Positions 1-6,325 are shown, counted from the first letter of the stretch. The stretch is 7,998 nt of DNA from Candidatus Melainabacteria bacterium (GCA_016209785.1 JACQVM010000073.1:1-7998); one strand, 5' to 3'. The notes: generated by a model from the letters alone, not told the origin. Program-made: numbers and translations.

Positions 1-709
1 GGTCACGCCCTTCTCGAGGCCAGTAAACCACAGAAAGGTTGTGGATCTTGCCACAGCAGATGTATCGTCCCTGGATATTCTGCTCATTAAGTCCCGCGAC
101 CTTCATGCGCCCCTGGCATGCCTGATAGCAAGTTATGTGCTCTGTCTTGCCGGCTACATTTCTAACATAGACAAGCTTGACGATACATTGAGAGTGGTGA
201 GGCAGCTTAAGCATATCCGCTGAGGCAAGATTCCAATCAGGCAGTTTAAGGTCAGCCACACTGAAGCCAGCTTGCTGAGACAGATGCGAGAGATCGGGCT
301 GTCTTTGCCAGTTTGTGTTGGAACGTACATCTTGGCGAAAGGTACGCACAATCTCTTCTGCTGTTACAGGAGCATGAGAGTCAAACTTGCGTAGCACAAA
401 GACAGTCAGAGGCACCAGGACAAGTGCAGCAGCGGCACTCCAGGTAGCAAGTTTCTTGACCAGAGTGAGGTGGTGCTGTCGTCGGACCAGCTTTTGTAGA
501 CCTTGATCCAAGCGGTCTAAGGCTTTGTCGGGGACTGCAACATTTGCTGTGAAACGCTGGAAGCGTTCTCGCAGCGCCAGGCGGCCATCCCAAGCGTCCT
601 GGCAGTTTGGACAATTGCGGATGTGCTCCATAATTAGAGCAGTCGGTTGTGTGGGCAGCTCATTGTCCAGCAGAGGGTCAATTAATGGTAGTACTTCGTC
701 GCATTTCAT
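1..709 (-). CDS. Zinc-finger anti-sigma factor, membrane-anchored (3' end beyond window)
   Basis: My own minus-strand translation from the ATG at 709 stays open for 236 codons to the window edge, so the C-terminus is missing. Seen: Cys3 and a HxxxCxxC motif (His29, Cys33, Cys36) typical of zinc-binding anti-sigma (ZAS/zf-HC2) domains, a single hydrophobic segment at about 87-106, then an extracytoplasmic domain. That domain contains five cysteines: Cys175, Cys194, Cys198 (CxxxC) and Cys218-Cys219. It ends in a VVYW stretch that resembles the end of the usual C-terminal anti-sigma domain, so probably only a few tens of residues are lost. The gene starts 10 nt after the stop of the ECF sigma gene, with a GAGG overlapping that stop as ribosome binding site, which is the classic sigma/anti-sigma operon. 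Expected role: hold the cognate sigma factor at the membrane and release it on a signal. The cysteine pattern hints at a thiol, redox or metal(loid) signal, which is inference. Confidence 0.88.
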   Translation of the reverse strand, partial: MKCDEVLPLIDPLLDNELPTQPTALIMEHIRNCPNCQDAWDGRLALRERFQRFTANVAVPDKALDRLDQGLQKLVRRQHHLTLVKKLATWSAAAALVLVPLTVFVLRKFDSHAPVTAEEIVRTFRQDVRSNTNWQRQPDLSHLSQQAGFSVADLKLPDWNLASADMLKLPHHSQCIVKLVYVRNVAGKTEHITCYQACQGRMKVAGLNEQNIQGRYICCGKIHNLSVVYWPREGRD

Positions 710-719
710 AAGGGCAACC

Positions 720-1295
720 TCAAGAGGTCGTGAGATTTCGATGTTGAGCAGCATTTTGAGGTGGATTGTCGGTTAACTGTATAGTGGCTTCAAGTCTTTT
801 GCGGAGCAGGTCACGTGAGCGTGACAGTCGTGACATGACAGTGCCAATGGGTATGTTAAGTGTGTCTGCAATTTCCTGGTAAGAGAGCAAGTTTAGTTCA
901 CGCAGCAACAAAGGAGTAACAAATGTCTCTGGAAGAGACTTAAGAGCAGCAAGTAGTTGCGGATCTAGCTCATTGGCAGAAAGCTCTTCTTCCGGGCTAG
1001 GAAACTGCTGACTAGCAGCATGGATGGTCTCGTCCAATGGTATTGCCGGCAGTGTCCTCCCTTCTTTGCGGATATGATCACGAACCGTGTTGATCAATAT
1101 TTGGATAAGCCATGCTTTGTAATTAGTGCCATCTCTAAAGGTGTCAAATGACCGAAAGGCCTTGAAGTAAGTCTCCTGTACGACGTCCTCGGCATCTTCC
1201 ACGTTGGCAAGTCGCGCATAAGCCATTCGGTACAGGCTGTGGAAGTAGCCATAGGTGAGCTCTTTGAAACGCCTGTGTTTTGACCGTAACACCAT
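720..1295 (-). CDS. ECF-family RNA polymerase sigma factor
   Basis: Group 4 (ECF) sigma-70 protein of 191 residues from the chosen start. Region 2 spans about residues 10-77 and includes [14 protein letters not shown] (34-47), the usual core-binding and -10 recognition helix. Region 4 spans about 114-167 with the HTH core [17 protein letters not shown]. There is no region 1.1 or 3 and no SnoaL-type extension. The frame is open further upstream to a GTG at 1367, but that GTG lies at the edge of the predicted -10 element and has no ribosome binding site. The ATG at 1295 has GAGG five bases upstream and gives a normal ECF N-terminus, so I choose it. The gene is co-transcribed with the anti-sigma gene downstream and transcribed divergently from the DUF547/TVP38/oxidoreductase/glycosyltransferase operon. 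Shared promoter motifs suggest that it activates itself and that operon (inference). Confidence 0.92.
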   Translation of the reverse strand: MVLRSKHRRFKELTYGYFHSLYRMAYARLANVEDAEDVVQETYFKAFRSFDTFRDGTNYKAWLIQILINTVRDHIRKEGRTLPAIPLDETIHAASQQFPSPEEELSANELDPQLLAALKSLPETFVTPLLLRELNLLSYQEIADTLNIPIGTVMSRLSRSRDLLRKRLEATIQLTDNPPQNAAQHRNLTTS

Positions 1296-1341
1296 TAGGT
1301 CCTCATATTTGGGCTCGAATACAACCAGCTTGTAAGCGTTG

Positions 1342-1365
1342 GTTGCTGGAAGTGCTTCCAGTAAC
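1342..1365. repeat. 24-bp imperfect palindrome at the sigma gene transcription start
   Basis: The arm 1342-1352 (GTTGCTGGAAG) pairs with 1355-1365 (CTTCCAGTAAC) around a 2-bp centre. All 11 positions pair, one of them as G-T. It begins 2 bp downstream of the predicted minus-strand -10 element, so it covers roughly the first bases of the sigma transcript and lies upstream of the chosen ATG at 1295. It could be an operator for a second regulator or a leader hairpin; the sequence does not separate these. Confidence 0.55.
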
Positions 1366-1366
1366 A

Positions 1367-1397
1367 CTATAAACGATGAGATGGAGCAGTTTATTCC
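1367..1397 (-). promoter_or_regulatory. Predicted ECF-type promoter of the sigma/anti-sigma operon
   Basis: On the minus strand GGAATAA (1397-1391) is followed by 15 bp and CGTTTATAG (1375-1367). Written as a core it is GGAAT-N18-GTT, the spacing and sequence described for SigR/SigH-type ECF promoters. The same element with exactly the same spacing occurs facing the other way at 1442-1473, which makes chance unlikely. It predicts a transcript starting near 1358-1365 and a leader of about 65 nt before the ATG at 1295. Autoregulation is inferred. Confidence 0.7.
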
Positions 1398-1441
1398 TGC
1401 GGTAGGGTGGTGTTAGGAGATGTTAACTTTGCCCAAGCGCT

Positions 1442-1473
1442 GGAATAAAGACAGTCAGAGTTTCGTTTTATAG
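1442..1473 (+). promoter_or_regulatory. Predicted ECF-type promoter of the DUF547-glycosyltransferase operon
   Basis: GGAATAA (1442-1448), a 15-bp spacer and CGTTTTATAG (1464-1473). The core GGAAT-N18-GTT is the same as in the divergent sigma promoter. The two -35 elements lie back to back, 44 bp apart. The predicted transcription start is near 1476-1480, giving a leader of about 35 nt before the ATG at 1514. That rules out the in-frame TTG at 1478 as a practical start. Confidence 0.7.
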
Positions 1474-1513
1474 TTGGTTGCTCACATTTGCATATTTCTG
1501 TTGTGGAGAGCGC

Positions 1514-2359
1514 ATGAAGGAGTGGTTCTTATCGCTTGTGATAGTTGCTGGCTTGCTGCCTTCATGGCTTGCTGGGCCGTTAGCGGCCATTGAGACTAAA
1601 GCTGATTTGTACTTGGGCTGGGAGAGCGACCTAAGAAGGTATGTGGACCGTAATGGCGATGTAAATTACATGGACTGGAAGGGCAATCGGACAGGTGTTG
1701 ATGTGTTCTTGCAAGCAGCAAGCAGGGTGACAGCGCAAGAATACTCACGGATGAGTAAGGAAGAGAAGCTGGCATTGTGGATAAACATCTATAACGCCTT
1801 TACCGTCAAGCAAATACTTGACCATTACCCCATTCACAGGAGTGGCTTTAATCTTTATCCACAAAGCAGTATAAGGCAGATTCCTGGAATCTGGGACAGA
1901 TACCGGGTCTCGGTAGCCAGCCGTAGTGTGACCTTGAATGACATTGAGCACAAAATCCTGCGTGGAGAAATGAAAGAGCCTCTTATACATTTTGCAATCA
2001 ACTGTGCCTCGCGTGGTTGCCCGAAGCTTCTCAACAAAGCATATCGAGCTAGCTCAATCCACCAAGAGCTTGATGAGGCGGCCAGGGACTTTGTAAATGA
2101 CCCGAAAAGAAACAAGATAGATGCTTTGAGACGCACAGTAGAGCTGTCACAGATTTTAGACTGGTTTGGTGATGACTTTAAGGGACGGTATGGTGGCAAA
2201 GCTTTGGTAGGTCGATCAACCAAAGAATCAGCAGTAATAAATCTATTGCTGCAGTATATGCCTGCAGGTGACAAGAAGGTGCTTATCTTATCGAACAAGT
2301 TTTCCTTGCGTTATATGACTTATGATTGGTCGCTTAACGACCAAGGGGCTAGCAGGTAA
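1514..2359 (+). CDS. Secreted DUF547 domain protein
   Basis: Predicted 281-residue exported protein. Residues 1-25 form a signal peptide (Lys2, then a hydrophobic core, ending near GPLAA). The rest is a DUF547 domain, recognisable by LWINIYNAFTVKQIL (about 88-102) and by HFAINCASRGCP (159-170), the family's HFALNC-x-SCP-type signature with His159, Cys164 and Cys169. The biochemical role of DUF547 is not established; the conserved His and Cys suggest a papain/transglutaminase-like fold, which is inference. The start is the ATG with GGAG five bases upstream; a longer frame from a TTG at 1478 would begin at the predicted transcription start. It is the first gene of the operon and its stop codon overlaps the next start by one base (TAATG), so translation is probably coupled. 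In other genomes DUF547 genes often sit with TVP38 and TIGR04283 genes, as here. Confidence 0.87.
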   Translation: MKEWFLSLVIVAGLLPSWLAGPLAAIETKADLYLGWESDLRRYVDRNGDVNYMDWKGNRTGVDVFLQAASRVTAQEYSRMSKEEKLALWINIYNAFTVKQILDHYPIHRSGFNLYPQSSIRQIPGIWDRYRVSVASRSVTLNDIEHKILRGEMKEPLIHFAINCASRGCPKLLNKAYRASSIHQELDEAARDFVNDPKRNKIDALRRTVELSQILDWFGDDFKGRYGGKALVGRSTKESAVINLLLQYMPAGDKKVLILSNKFSLRYMTYDWSLNDQGASR

Positions 2360-3102
2360 TGGTACAAGAGCGTGTTACAGTGAAAGTATGGAGCCGAGAG
2401 ATTGCAGGGGTGACGTTGAAGAGTGCTAGTCTTGGGTTGATGCTCTGGGCACTATATGCGGTATCTCGCTATATGCAAGAGGTAATTGATTTAGATAGTT
2501 TAAGCGGATTTGTAAAGACTAGGGGGCCGGTTGCTCCTCTTATCTATTGTGGAATCTATCTTATTGGTCCAACAGTGTTTTTGCCGGCCTCTGTCCTGAC
2601 CATGGCTGGCGGAGTACTCTTTGGCCCAGTGTGGGGAACTGTATACACGATCTTTTCAGCAACAGCCGGGGCGACGGTGCCTTTTCTCATAACTCGCCGG
2701 TTTGGCAGAAAGCCCTTGGAGCGCATGGTTTCGAAGTTTGAAAACTTTGATTCTATGTTCCAAAAGTTTGAGGAGAGTGTTGAGGCAGAAGGTTGGAAGT
2801 ACGTCGCGTTTACTCGCCTTGTGACGCTGTTTCCTTTTTTAATCCTCAACTATGCCTTTGGGCTTACCAGAATCCAGCTTTGGACTTATGTCTGGGCGTC
2901 ATTTGTGTTTATGCTCCCGGGTAGTTTCATGTTTACTTATATGGGCTACGCTGGGCGCGAGGCCTTAAGCGGTGCTGAAGATGCCGTAACAAAAATCTCC
3001 ATTGCTGTTGGATGTTTCATTTTTTTGAGCAGCATGCCTGGTCTAGTGAAGTGCTTAAGGGAAGGAAAAGAAAGCTCTGGACAAGATAATGCTTGCAAGT
3101 AA
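2359..3102 (+). CDS. TVP38/TMEM64 family (SNARE-associated, DedA-like) membrane protein
   Basis: A 247-residue polytopic inner-membrane protein. Hydrophobic segments are at about 20-38, 57-80, 90-112, 150-166, 174-196 and 211-230. Family marks are TMAGGVLFGPVWG (81-93) and, near 153-172, Arg153 followed by LFPFLILNYAFGLTRI, matching the conserved R-x-x-P-F-x-x-x-NYxxGLT pattern of PF09335. DedA/TVP38-type proteins are linked to lipid scrambling or proton-coupled transport, but the substrate here is unknown. The start overlaps the upstream stop by one base and there is no strong independent ribosome binding site. The 3' end overlaps the oxidoreductase gene by 14 nt. In this gene setting it may export or protect against a toxic compound, or deliver a lipid carrier to the glycosyltransferase; both are guesses. 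Confidence 0.9.
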   Translation: MVQERVTVKVWSREIAGVTLKSASLGLMLWALYAVSRYMQEVIDLDSLSGFVKTRGPVAPLIYCGIYLIGPTVFLPASVLTMAGGVLFGPVWGTVYTIFSATAGATVPFLITRRFGRKPLERMVSKFENFDSMFQKFEESVEAEGWKYVAFTRLVTLFPFLILNYAFGLTRIQLWTYVWASFVFMLPGSFMFTYMGYAGREALSGAEDAVTKISIAVGCFIFLSSMPGLVKCLREGKESSGQDNACK

Positions 3103-4531
3103 TGACAAAGGGCAGTTTGATGTTGTCGTGATTGGCGCAGGCGCCGGCGGGCTTGTCGCGGCGTCTTTTGCTGCTGGACTAGGTCTGAATGTTGGCCTTG
3201 TATCCGATGGAGCGCCAGGTGGTGAATGCCTGTGGACCGGATGTGTTCCCTCTAAAGCGTTGATTCACAGTGCCTCTATTGCTCAGGTGTTGCGCAATTA
3301 TGCTGGCGACCCGGTGGCTTGCGAGAAGTTTCCGTTTAAACGTGCGATGGAGCATATGAAGAAGGTGCGCGAGCGTGTTAGTCACCATGACTCAGTGGAG
3401 AGAGTGGTACAAAGCGGAGTTAAGGTAATTACAGGACGGGCTTGTTTTCTTGATCCATACTCAGTGGAAGTAGATGGGCGTAAGCTGTCAGCGAGGAAAT
3501 TCATTATCGCAACCGGCGGCTATCAGGCAATCCCACCTGTTGAAGGTTTGAAAGAGGTGGGCTGTCTTACTCACGAAAGCATCTTGGAGCTAAAGACAGC
3601 ACCTACGCATTTATTGATTGTCGGCGGTGGTCCGGTTGGTGTCGAATATGCACAGACCATGCGGAGGCTGGGTGCGCACGTGACTATAGTGGAGATGGAT
3701 GATCGGCTGCTTAATAAGGAGGAGTCAGAAACAAGTGAGTTTGTGTTGAAGAGGCTTGAAAGCGAAGGGGTATTCGTGCTCTTTAAAAGTCGGCTTGCGC
3801 AGGTCAGGAAAGCGGCAAGCAAACTTGAGGCAACTATCGCCAGGGAGCATGGCGAGGTCACTGTTGGTTGTGATCACATCCTTGTAGCTACAGGAAAAAC
3901 GCCAAATACAGCCAGCCTAGAGCTATCAAAAGCCGAGGTGGAGGTAACTGAGAAAGGGTTCATCAAGGTCGATCAGCACCAGCGCACGAGTGTTAAGAAC
4001 ATTTGGGCTTGTGGTGATGTGTGTGGCAGCTACCAGTTTACGCACTATGCTGATCACACAGCCCGTGTGGCAGTTATGAATGCTTGTCTTGGATTGCCAG
4101 TGAAGGCAGAAGAGCTTGTTGTACCCTGGTGTACGTTTATCGATCCTGAAGTTGCAAGTGTTGGCATGAAGGAAGCAGAAGCAGTAAGGCGCTTTGGGAA
4201 GCAGGGGGCAGTAACGTTGTGCTACGTCCTGGATGACTACGATCGAACAATTATTGATGATGTAGCAATTGGATTTGTTAAGGCAGTGCTCGATCGTAAG
4301 GGGAAAATTCTAGGAGCCACTGTGGTTGCTCAGCGTGCTGGTGAGCTAATTCACGAATTTGCAATGGCCATGAAGGCTGGCTGGAAGATCACCAGGTTGT
4401 CATCGCTTATACATGTGTATCCAACGATGAGTGGTGCCATTCAGAATTTGAGCACACAGTACTATCGGGTTGTCGTAGGGCAATCATGGCAGTCGAAGCT
4501 TGTAAAGTCCTGGGCACGTCTTCTGAGATAA
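3089..4531 (+). CDS. Mercuric-reductase-like FAD/NAD-dependent disulfide oxidoreductase
   Basis: A 480-residue class I pyridine nucleotide-disulfide oxidoreductase. In order: FAD-binding VVVIGAGAGG (12-21); redox-active disulfide GGECLWTGCVPSKAL with Cys47 and Cys52; NAD(P) fold VGGGPVGVEYA (178-188) with Glu202 at the end of the second strand, which favours NADH; second FAD contact ACGDVCG (307-313); then the dimerisation domain. The C-terminal motif reads IHVYPTMSG (441-449): Tyr444 and Gly449 replace the His-Glu pair of dihydrolipoamide dehydrogenase and glutathione reductase. Tyr at that point is also seen in MerA, but the N-terminal HMA domain and the C-terminal Cys pair of true MerA are absent, so mercury reduction is unlikely to be its job. 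It probably reduces an unknown thiol or metalloid substrate in the cytoplasm. It begins inside the end of the TVP38 gene. The first methionine fits the family, but its ribosome binding site is weak. Confidence 0.9.
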   Translation: MLASNDKGQFDVVVIGAGAGGLVAASFAAGLGLNVGLVSDGAPGGECLWTGCVPSKALIHSASIAQVLRNYAGDPVACEKFPFKRAMEHMKKVRERVSHHDSVERVVQSGVKVITGRACFLDPYSVEVDGRKLSARKFIIATGGYQAIPPVEGLKEVGCLTHESILELKTAPTHLLIVGGGPVGVEYAQTMRRLGAHVTIVEMDDRLLNKEESETSEFVLKRLESEGVFVLFKSRLAQVRKAASKLEATIAREHGEVTVGCDHILVATGKTPNTASLELSKAEVEVTEKGFIKVDQHQRTSVKNIWACGDVCGSYQFTHYADHTARVAVMNACLGLPVKAEELVVPWCTFIDPEVASVGMKEAEAVRRFGKQGAVTLCYVLDDYDRTIIDDVAIGFVKAVLDRKGKILGATVVAQRAGELIHEFAMAMKAGWKITRLSSLIHVYPTMSGAIQNLSTQYYRVVVGQSWQSKLVKSWARLLR

Positions 4532-4536
4532 GGAGG
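4531..4536 (+). promoter_or_regulatory. Perfect Shine-Dalgarno AGGAGG deciding a TTG start
   Basis: AGGAGG begins at the last base of the oxidoreductase stop codon. It lies 7 nt before an in-frame TTG at 4544 and 13 nt before the first ATG (4550), so the TTG is favoured as the glycosyltransferase start. Confidence 0.65.
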
Positions 4537-4543
4537 TTGGAAG

Positions 4544-5314
4544 TTGTGTATGCCGTGTGGCAGCCAGAACAAGATATGGCTCTCTGTCATTGTGCCGGTG
4601 TATAAAGAGCCAGTCGGGGAGCTGAAGTCACTGTCTGCATGGATTCACGCCAATGATGAGCCTGACATTGAGTGGATTGTGGTGGGTGCTGCAAATGACA
4701 TGACAGGCTTAGCGGCACTCCAGGAGCTCACAGAATCAGGTGCAAGGGTTGGCGGTGGCGGAGTTGTCACTGCCACACAAGGCAGGATTCAGGTAATTGA
4801 GTCGTGGGCCGGACGATCAGTGCAGATGAATGCGGGGGCTGCCAGGGCTCATGGCCAAACACTGTTGTTTTTGCATGCGGACACGTGGCTTGGCGCTGGT
4901 TGGCAGCGTGTACTTAGGAATACCATTGAGTCAGAAAGTGCAGCGTGGGGCGCCTTTTCTCCTCGTATTGACGCCAGGGGTGGGCTTTTTCGGTTGGCTG
5001 AGTGGTGGGGGCAATGGAGATCGCAGGTACTGGGTCTTCCTTATGGCGATCAGGCTTTGTTTGCGAACCGGGAGTTGTTTGTGCAGGTAGGCGGATTTGA
5101 TGAAGTGGTTCAGTTCATGGAAGAGGTTGATCTTAGCCGGCGGCTCCACCATCTTGGTTTCAAGCCTGTTATAGTTGCAGTCGAGGCAATTACCTCTGTT
5201 CGTAAGTGGTCTACCCATGGTATCTGGGATTCGGTTAGAAACATTGTTGCCTTTACGTTATACCTGACAGGTGTACCGAGAGAGTGGATTGAGCGGTGGT
5301 ACAAGGGTCAATAG
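4544..5314 (+). CDS. TIGR04283-type family 2 glycosyltransferase
   Basis: A 256-residue GT-A fold glycosyltransferase (GT2). Motifs in order: SVIVPVY (14-20, nucleotide-binding strand), AGRSVQMNAGA (89-99), FLHADT (109-114, the DxD-like metal site region), LPYGDQALFANRELF (165-179), FMEEVDLSRRL (191-201, catalytic ED region) and KWSTHG (221-226). This combination is the hallmark of TIGR04283, a family named for arsenosugar biosynthesis clusters that also contain DUF547, TVP38 and disulfide oxidoreductase genes. No membrane helix is evident, so it is cytoplasmic or peripheral. Acceptor and sugar donor cannot be read from the sequence, and ArsM/ArsS are not in the window, so the arsenosugar link rests on family context. 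The start is a TTG placed 7 nt after a perfect AGGAGG; ATG 4550 is the alternative. It is the last gene of the operon and its stop lies 6 nt from the convergent PIN gene stop. Confidence 0.88.
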   Translation: MCMPCGSQNKIWLSVIVPVYKEPVGELKSLSAWIHANDEPDIEWIVVGAANDMTGLAALQELTESGARVGGGGVVTATQGRIQVIESWAGRSVQMNAGAARAHGQTLLFLHADTWLGAGWQRVLRNTIESESAAWGAFSPRIDARGGLFRLAEWWGQWRSQVLGLPYGDQALFANRELFVQVGGFDEVVQFMEEVDLSRRLHHLGFKPVIVAVEAITSVRKWSTHGIWDSVRNIVAFTLYLTGVPREWIERWYKGQ

Positions 5315-5320
5315 GAATTG

Positions 5321-5818
5321 TCATAGAAGGTTCTGTTGCAGTTTCTTTCGGCTCTTTGTCAGCTTGGTTTCATCCTCGGTTGCGCCGGGTTCTTCTTGTT
5401 GCTCTCTATCAAGTATGCGTATGAAAAGCGTGGGGTTAAGGATCTGAGTGCCCTTGTGGTGCTTTAAGGGTAAAAGGTGTTTTGCGTCGAGTGACACCAG
5501 GTAATCGGCAGAAGCTTCTTGGGCTGCGGACAGAAGCATGTTATCGTCGGGGTCGATGTTATCCAAACGATAAACAACATAGCTGCCCGGCACATTTAGT
5601 GCGAGCCTGCCGACTGCGGTGATGAACTCCACAATCCGCTCTTCTTCAATTTCCTTGTCGATAAATTTGGCGGCTATCTCTTCCAAAATCTGGCTGGACA
5701 TAACAAGTCGGAAGTCGCCTGCGCGCCACCGGGATATGACTTGTGCCGAGTAACTTGTGCCTGTCCGCGACAAGTACCCGGCAACAAATACAGAGGTATC
5801 GACAACGACCTTAAGCAC
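5321..5818 (-). CDS. PIN-domain ribonuclease toxin (putative toxin-antitoxin system, PIN family)
   Basis: A 165-residue PIN protein of the COG1569/TIGR00305 type. The acidic metal-binding residues are in place: Asp7 in VVVDTSVFVAG, Glu46/Glu47 in SSQILEEI, Asp91/Asp92 in DPDDN and Asp111 in LVSLDAKHLL, so the nuclease looks active. About 30 charged residues follow the domain. Such proteins cleave RNA and are held off by the partner protein. The start is a GTG at 5818, only 6 nt after the stop of the XRE antitoxin gene and without a clear ribosome binding site, so coupled translation is likely and would keep toxin output below antitoxin output. The 3' end faces the glycosyltransferase operon with a 6-nt gap. 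Confidence 0.88.
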   Translation of the reverse strand: MLKVVVDTSVFVAGYLSRTGTSYSAQVISRWRAGDFRLVMSSQILEEIAAKFIDKEIEEERIVEFITAVGRLALNVPGSYVVYRLDNIDPDDNMLLSAAQEASADYLVSLDAKHLLPLKHHKGTQILNPTLFIRILDREQQEEPGATEDETKLTKSRKKLQQNLL

Positions 5819-5824
5819 GATTGG

Positions 5825-6235
5825 TTAACTCACGCCCCTTGCTATTGCCTTGGCTGACTGGGCGCGCTCAGCAGCTTCCTGCATTCGTGCCCTTACGGCA
5901 TCGAACTCAGCCCAAACTTGCTCCGGTGGTGCTGCCGGTGCTTGCATCGCTGTGTGTAACCCACGTGCTACCAGTAGCTTAGCCTTCTGGCGCGATTCAT
6001 CGGACACGGGTACCTCCTGTGGATCTTCCTCTATAAGCAGCAGCTCGCTTGGGCTGCAGTTAAAAAACGTGCACAGTCTCAATAGTGTGTTGAATTCGAT
6101 GCCTTTACTGGCCCCGGTTTCAAGCGCACTGAGGGTCTTTTGTCCGATGCCTGTGGCTTCTGAGACAGTCTTCTGGCTTAGCCGGCCCTGGCTGAACCGT
6201 AGGTATGAAAGATTAGTTTTAATGTATTTGCTCAT
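5825..6235 (-). CDS. XRE-family HTH antitoxin/transcriptional regulator
   Basis: A 136-residue protein with an N-terminal Cro/C1-type helix-turn-helix (about 8-66): LSQKTVSEATGIGQKTLSALE followed by the FNTLLRLCTFFNCSPSELL end typical of XRE domains. The C-terminal part (about 80-136) is rich in Ala, Glu and Arg and likely helical, suitable for dimerisation or for wrapping the PIN toxin. The ATG at 6235 has GGAG 9 nt upstream. It is the first gene of a two-gene unit with the PIN gene. As in other such modules, it probably represses its own promoter; three GGGAT repeats around the -35 are candidate sites. The pairing with a PIN protein is from gene order; no specific named system is recognised. 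Confidence 0.85.
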   Translation of the reverse strand: MSKYIKTNLSYLRFSQGRLSQKTVSEATGIGQKTLSALETGASKGIEFNTLLRLCTFFNCSPSELLLIEEDPQEVPVSDESRQKAKLLVARGLHTAMQAPAAPPEQVWAEFDAVRARMQEAAERAQSAKAIARGVS

Positions 6236-6258
6236 TGGTTTTTACTCCATGCGCGATC

Positions 6259-6287
6259 ATTATAACACCGTCTATGGGATCGAACAA
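6259..6287 (-). promoter_or_regulatory. Sigma-70-type promoter of the XRE/PIN pair
   Basis: On the minus strand TTGTTC (6287-6282), a 17-bp spacer and a perfect TATAAT (6264-6259), ending 23 bp before the antitoxin ATG. The -10 and spacing are ideal; the -35 is partial. Confidence 0.68.
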
Positions 6288-6325
6288 GTGGCAAACGGGA
6301 TAGCGGTACTCCACATATGGGATAG
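6276..6325 (+). repeat. Three GGGAT direct repeats, candidate operator of the XRE antitoxin
   Basis: GGGATCG at 6276, GGGATAG at 6297 and GGGATAG at 6319 lie 21 and 22 bp apart, so all face the same side of the helix. The first and third extend to TATGGGAT. They flank and overlap the -35 region of the antitoxin promoter. Their use as binding sites is inferred. Confidence 0.4.

Noticed and set aside
41..776. Short open frames on both strands over 41-776 other than the anti-sigma gene
   Set aside because: They are out of frame with, or opposite to, the anti-sigma coding sequence, which shows a zinc motif, a membrane segment and the expected spacing from the sigma gene.
1296..1367. N-terminal extension of the sigma factor from the GTG at 1367
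   Set aside because: The GTG touches the predicted -10 element and lacks a ribosome binding site. The added 24 residues do not look like ECF sequence and overlap the palindrome, whereas the ATG at 1295 has GAGG at good spacing.
1478..1513. Longer DUF547 protein from a TTG at 1478
   Set aside because: It would begin at the predicted transcription start with no Shine-Dalgarno, and it would bury the signal peptide that starts cleanly at the ATG at 1514.
3089..4531. True mercuric reductase (merA)
   Set aside because: No HMA domain, no C-terminal vicinal cysteines and no mer genes nearby; only the core fold and the Tyr of the C-terminal motif agree.
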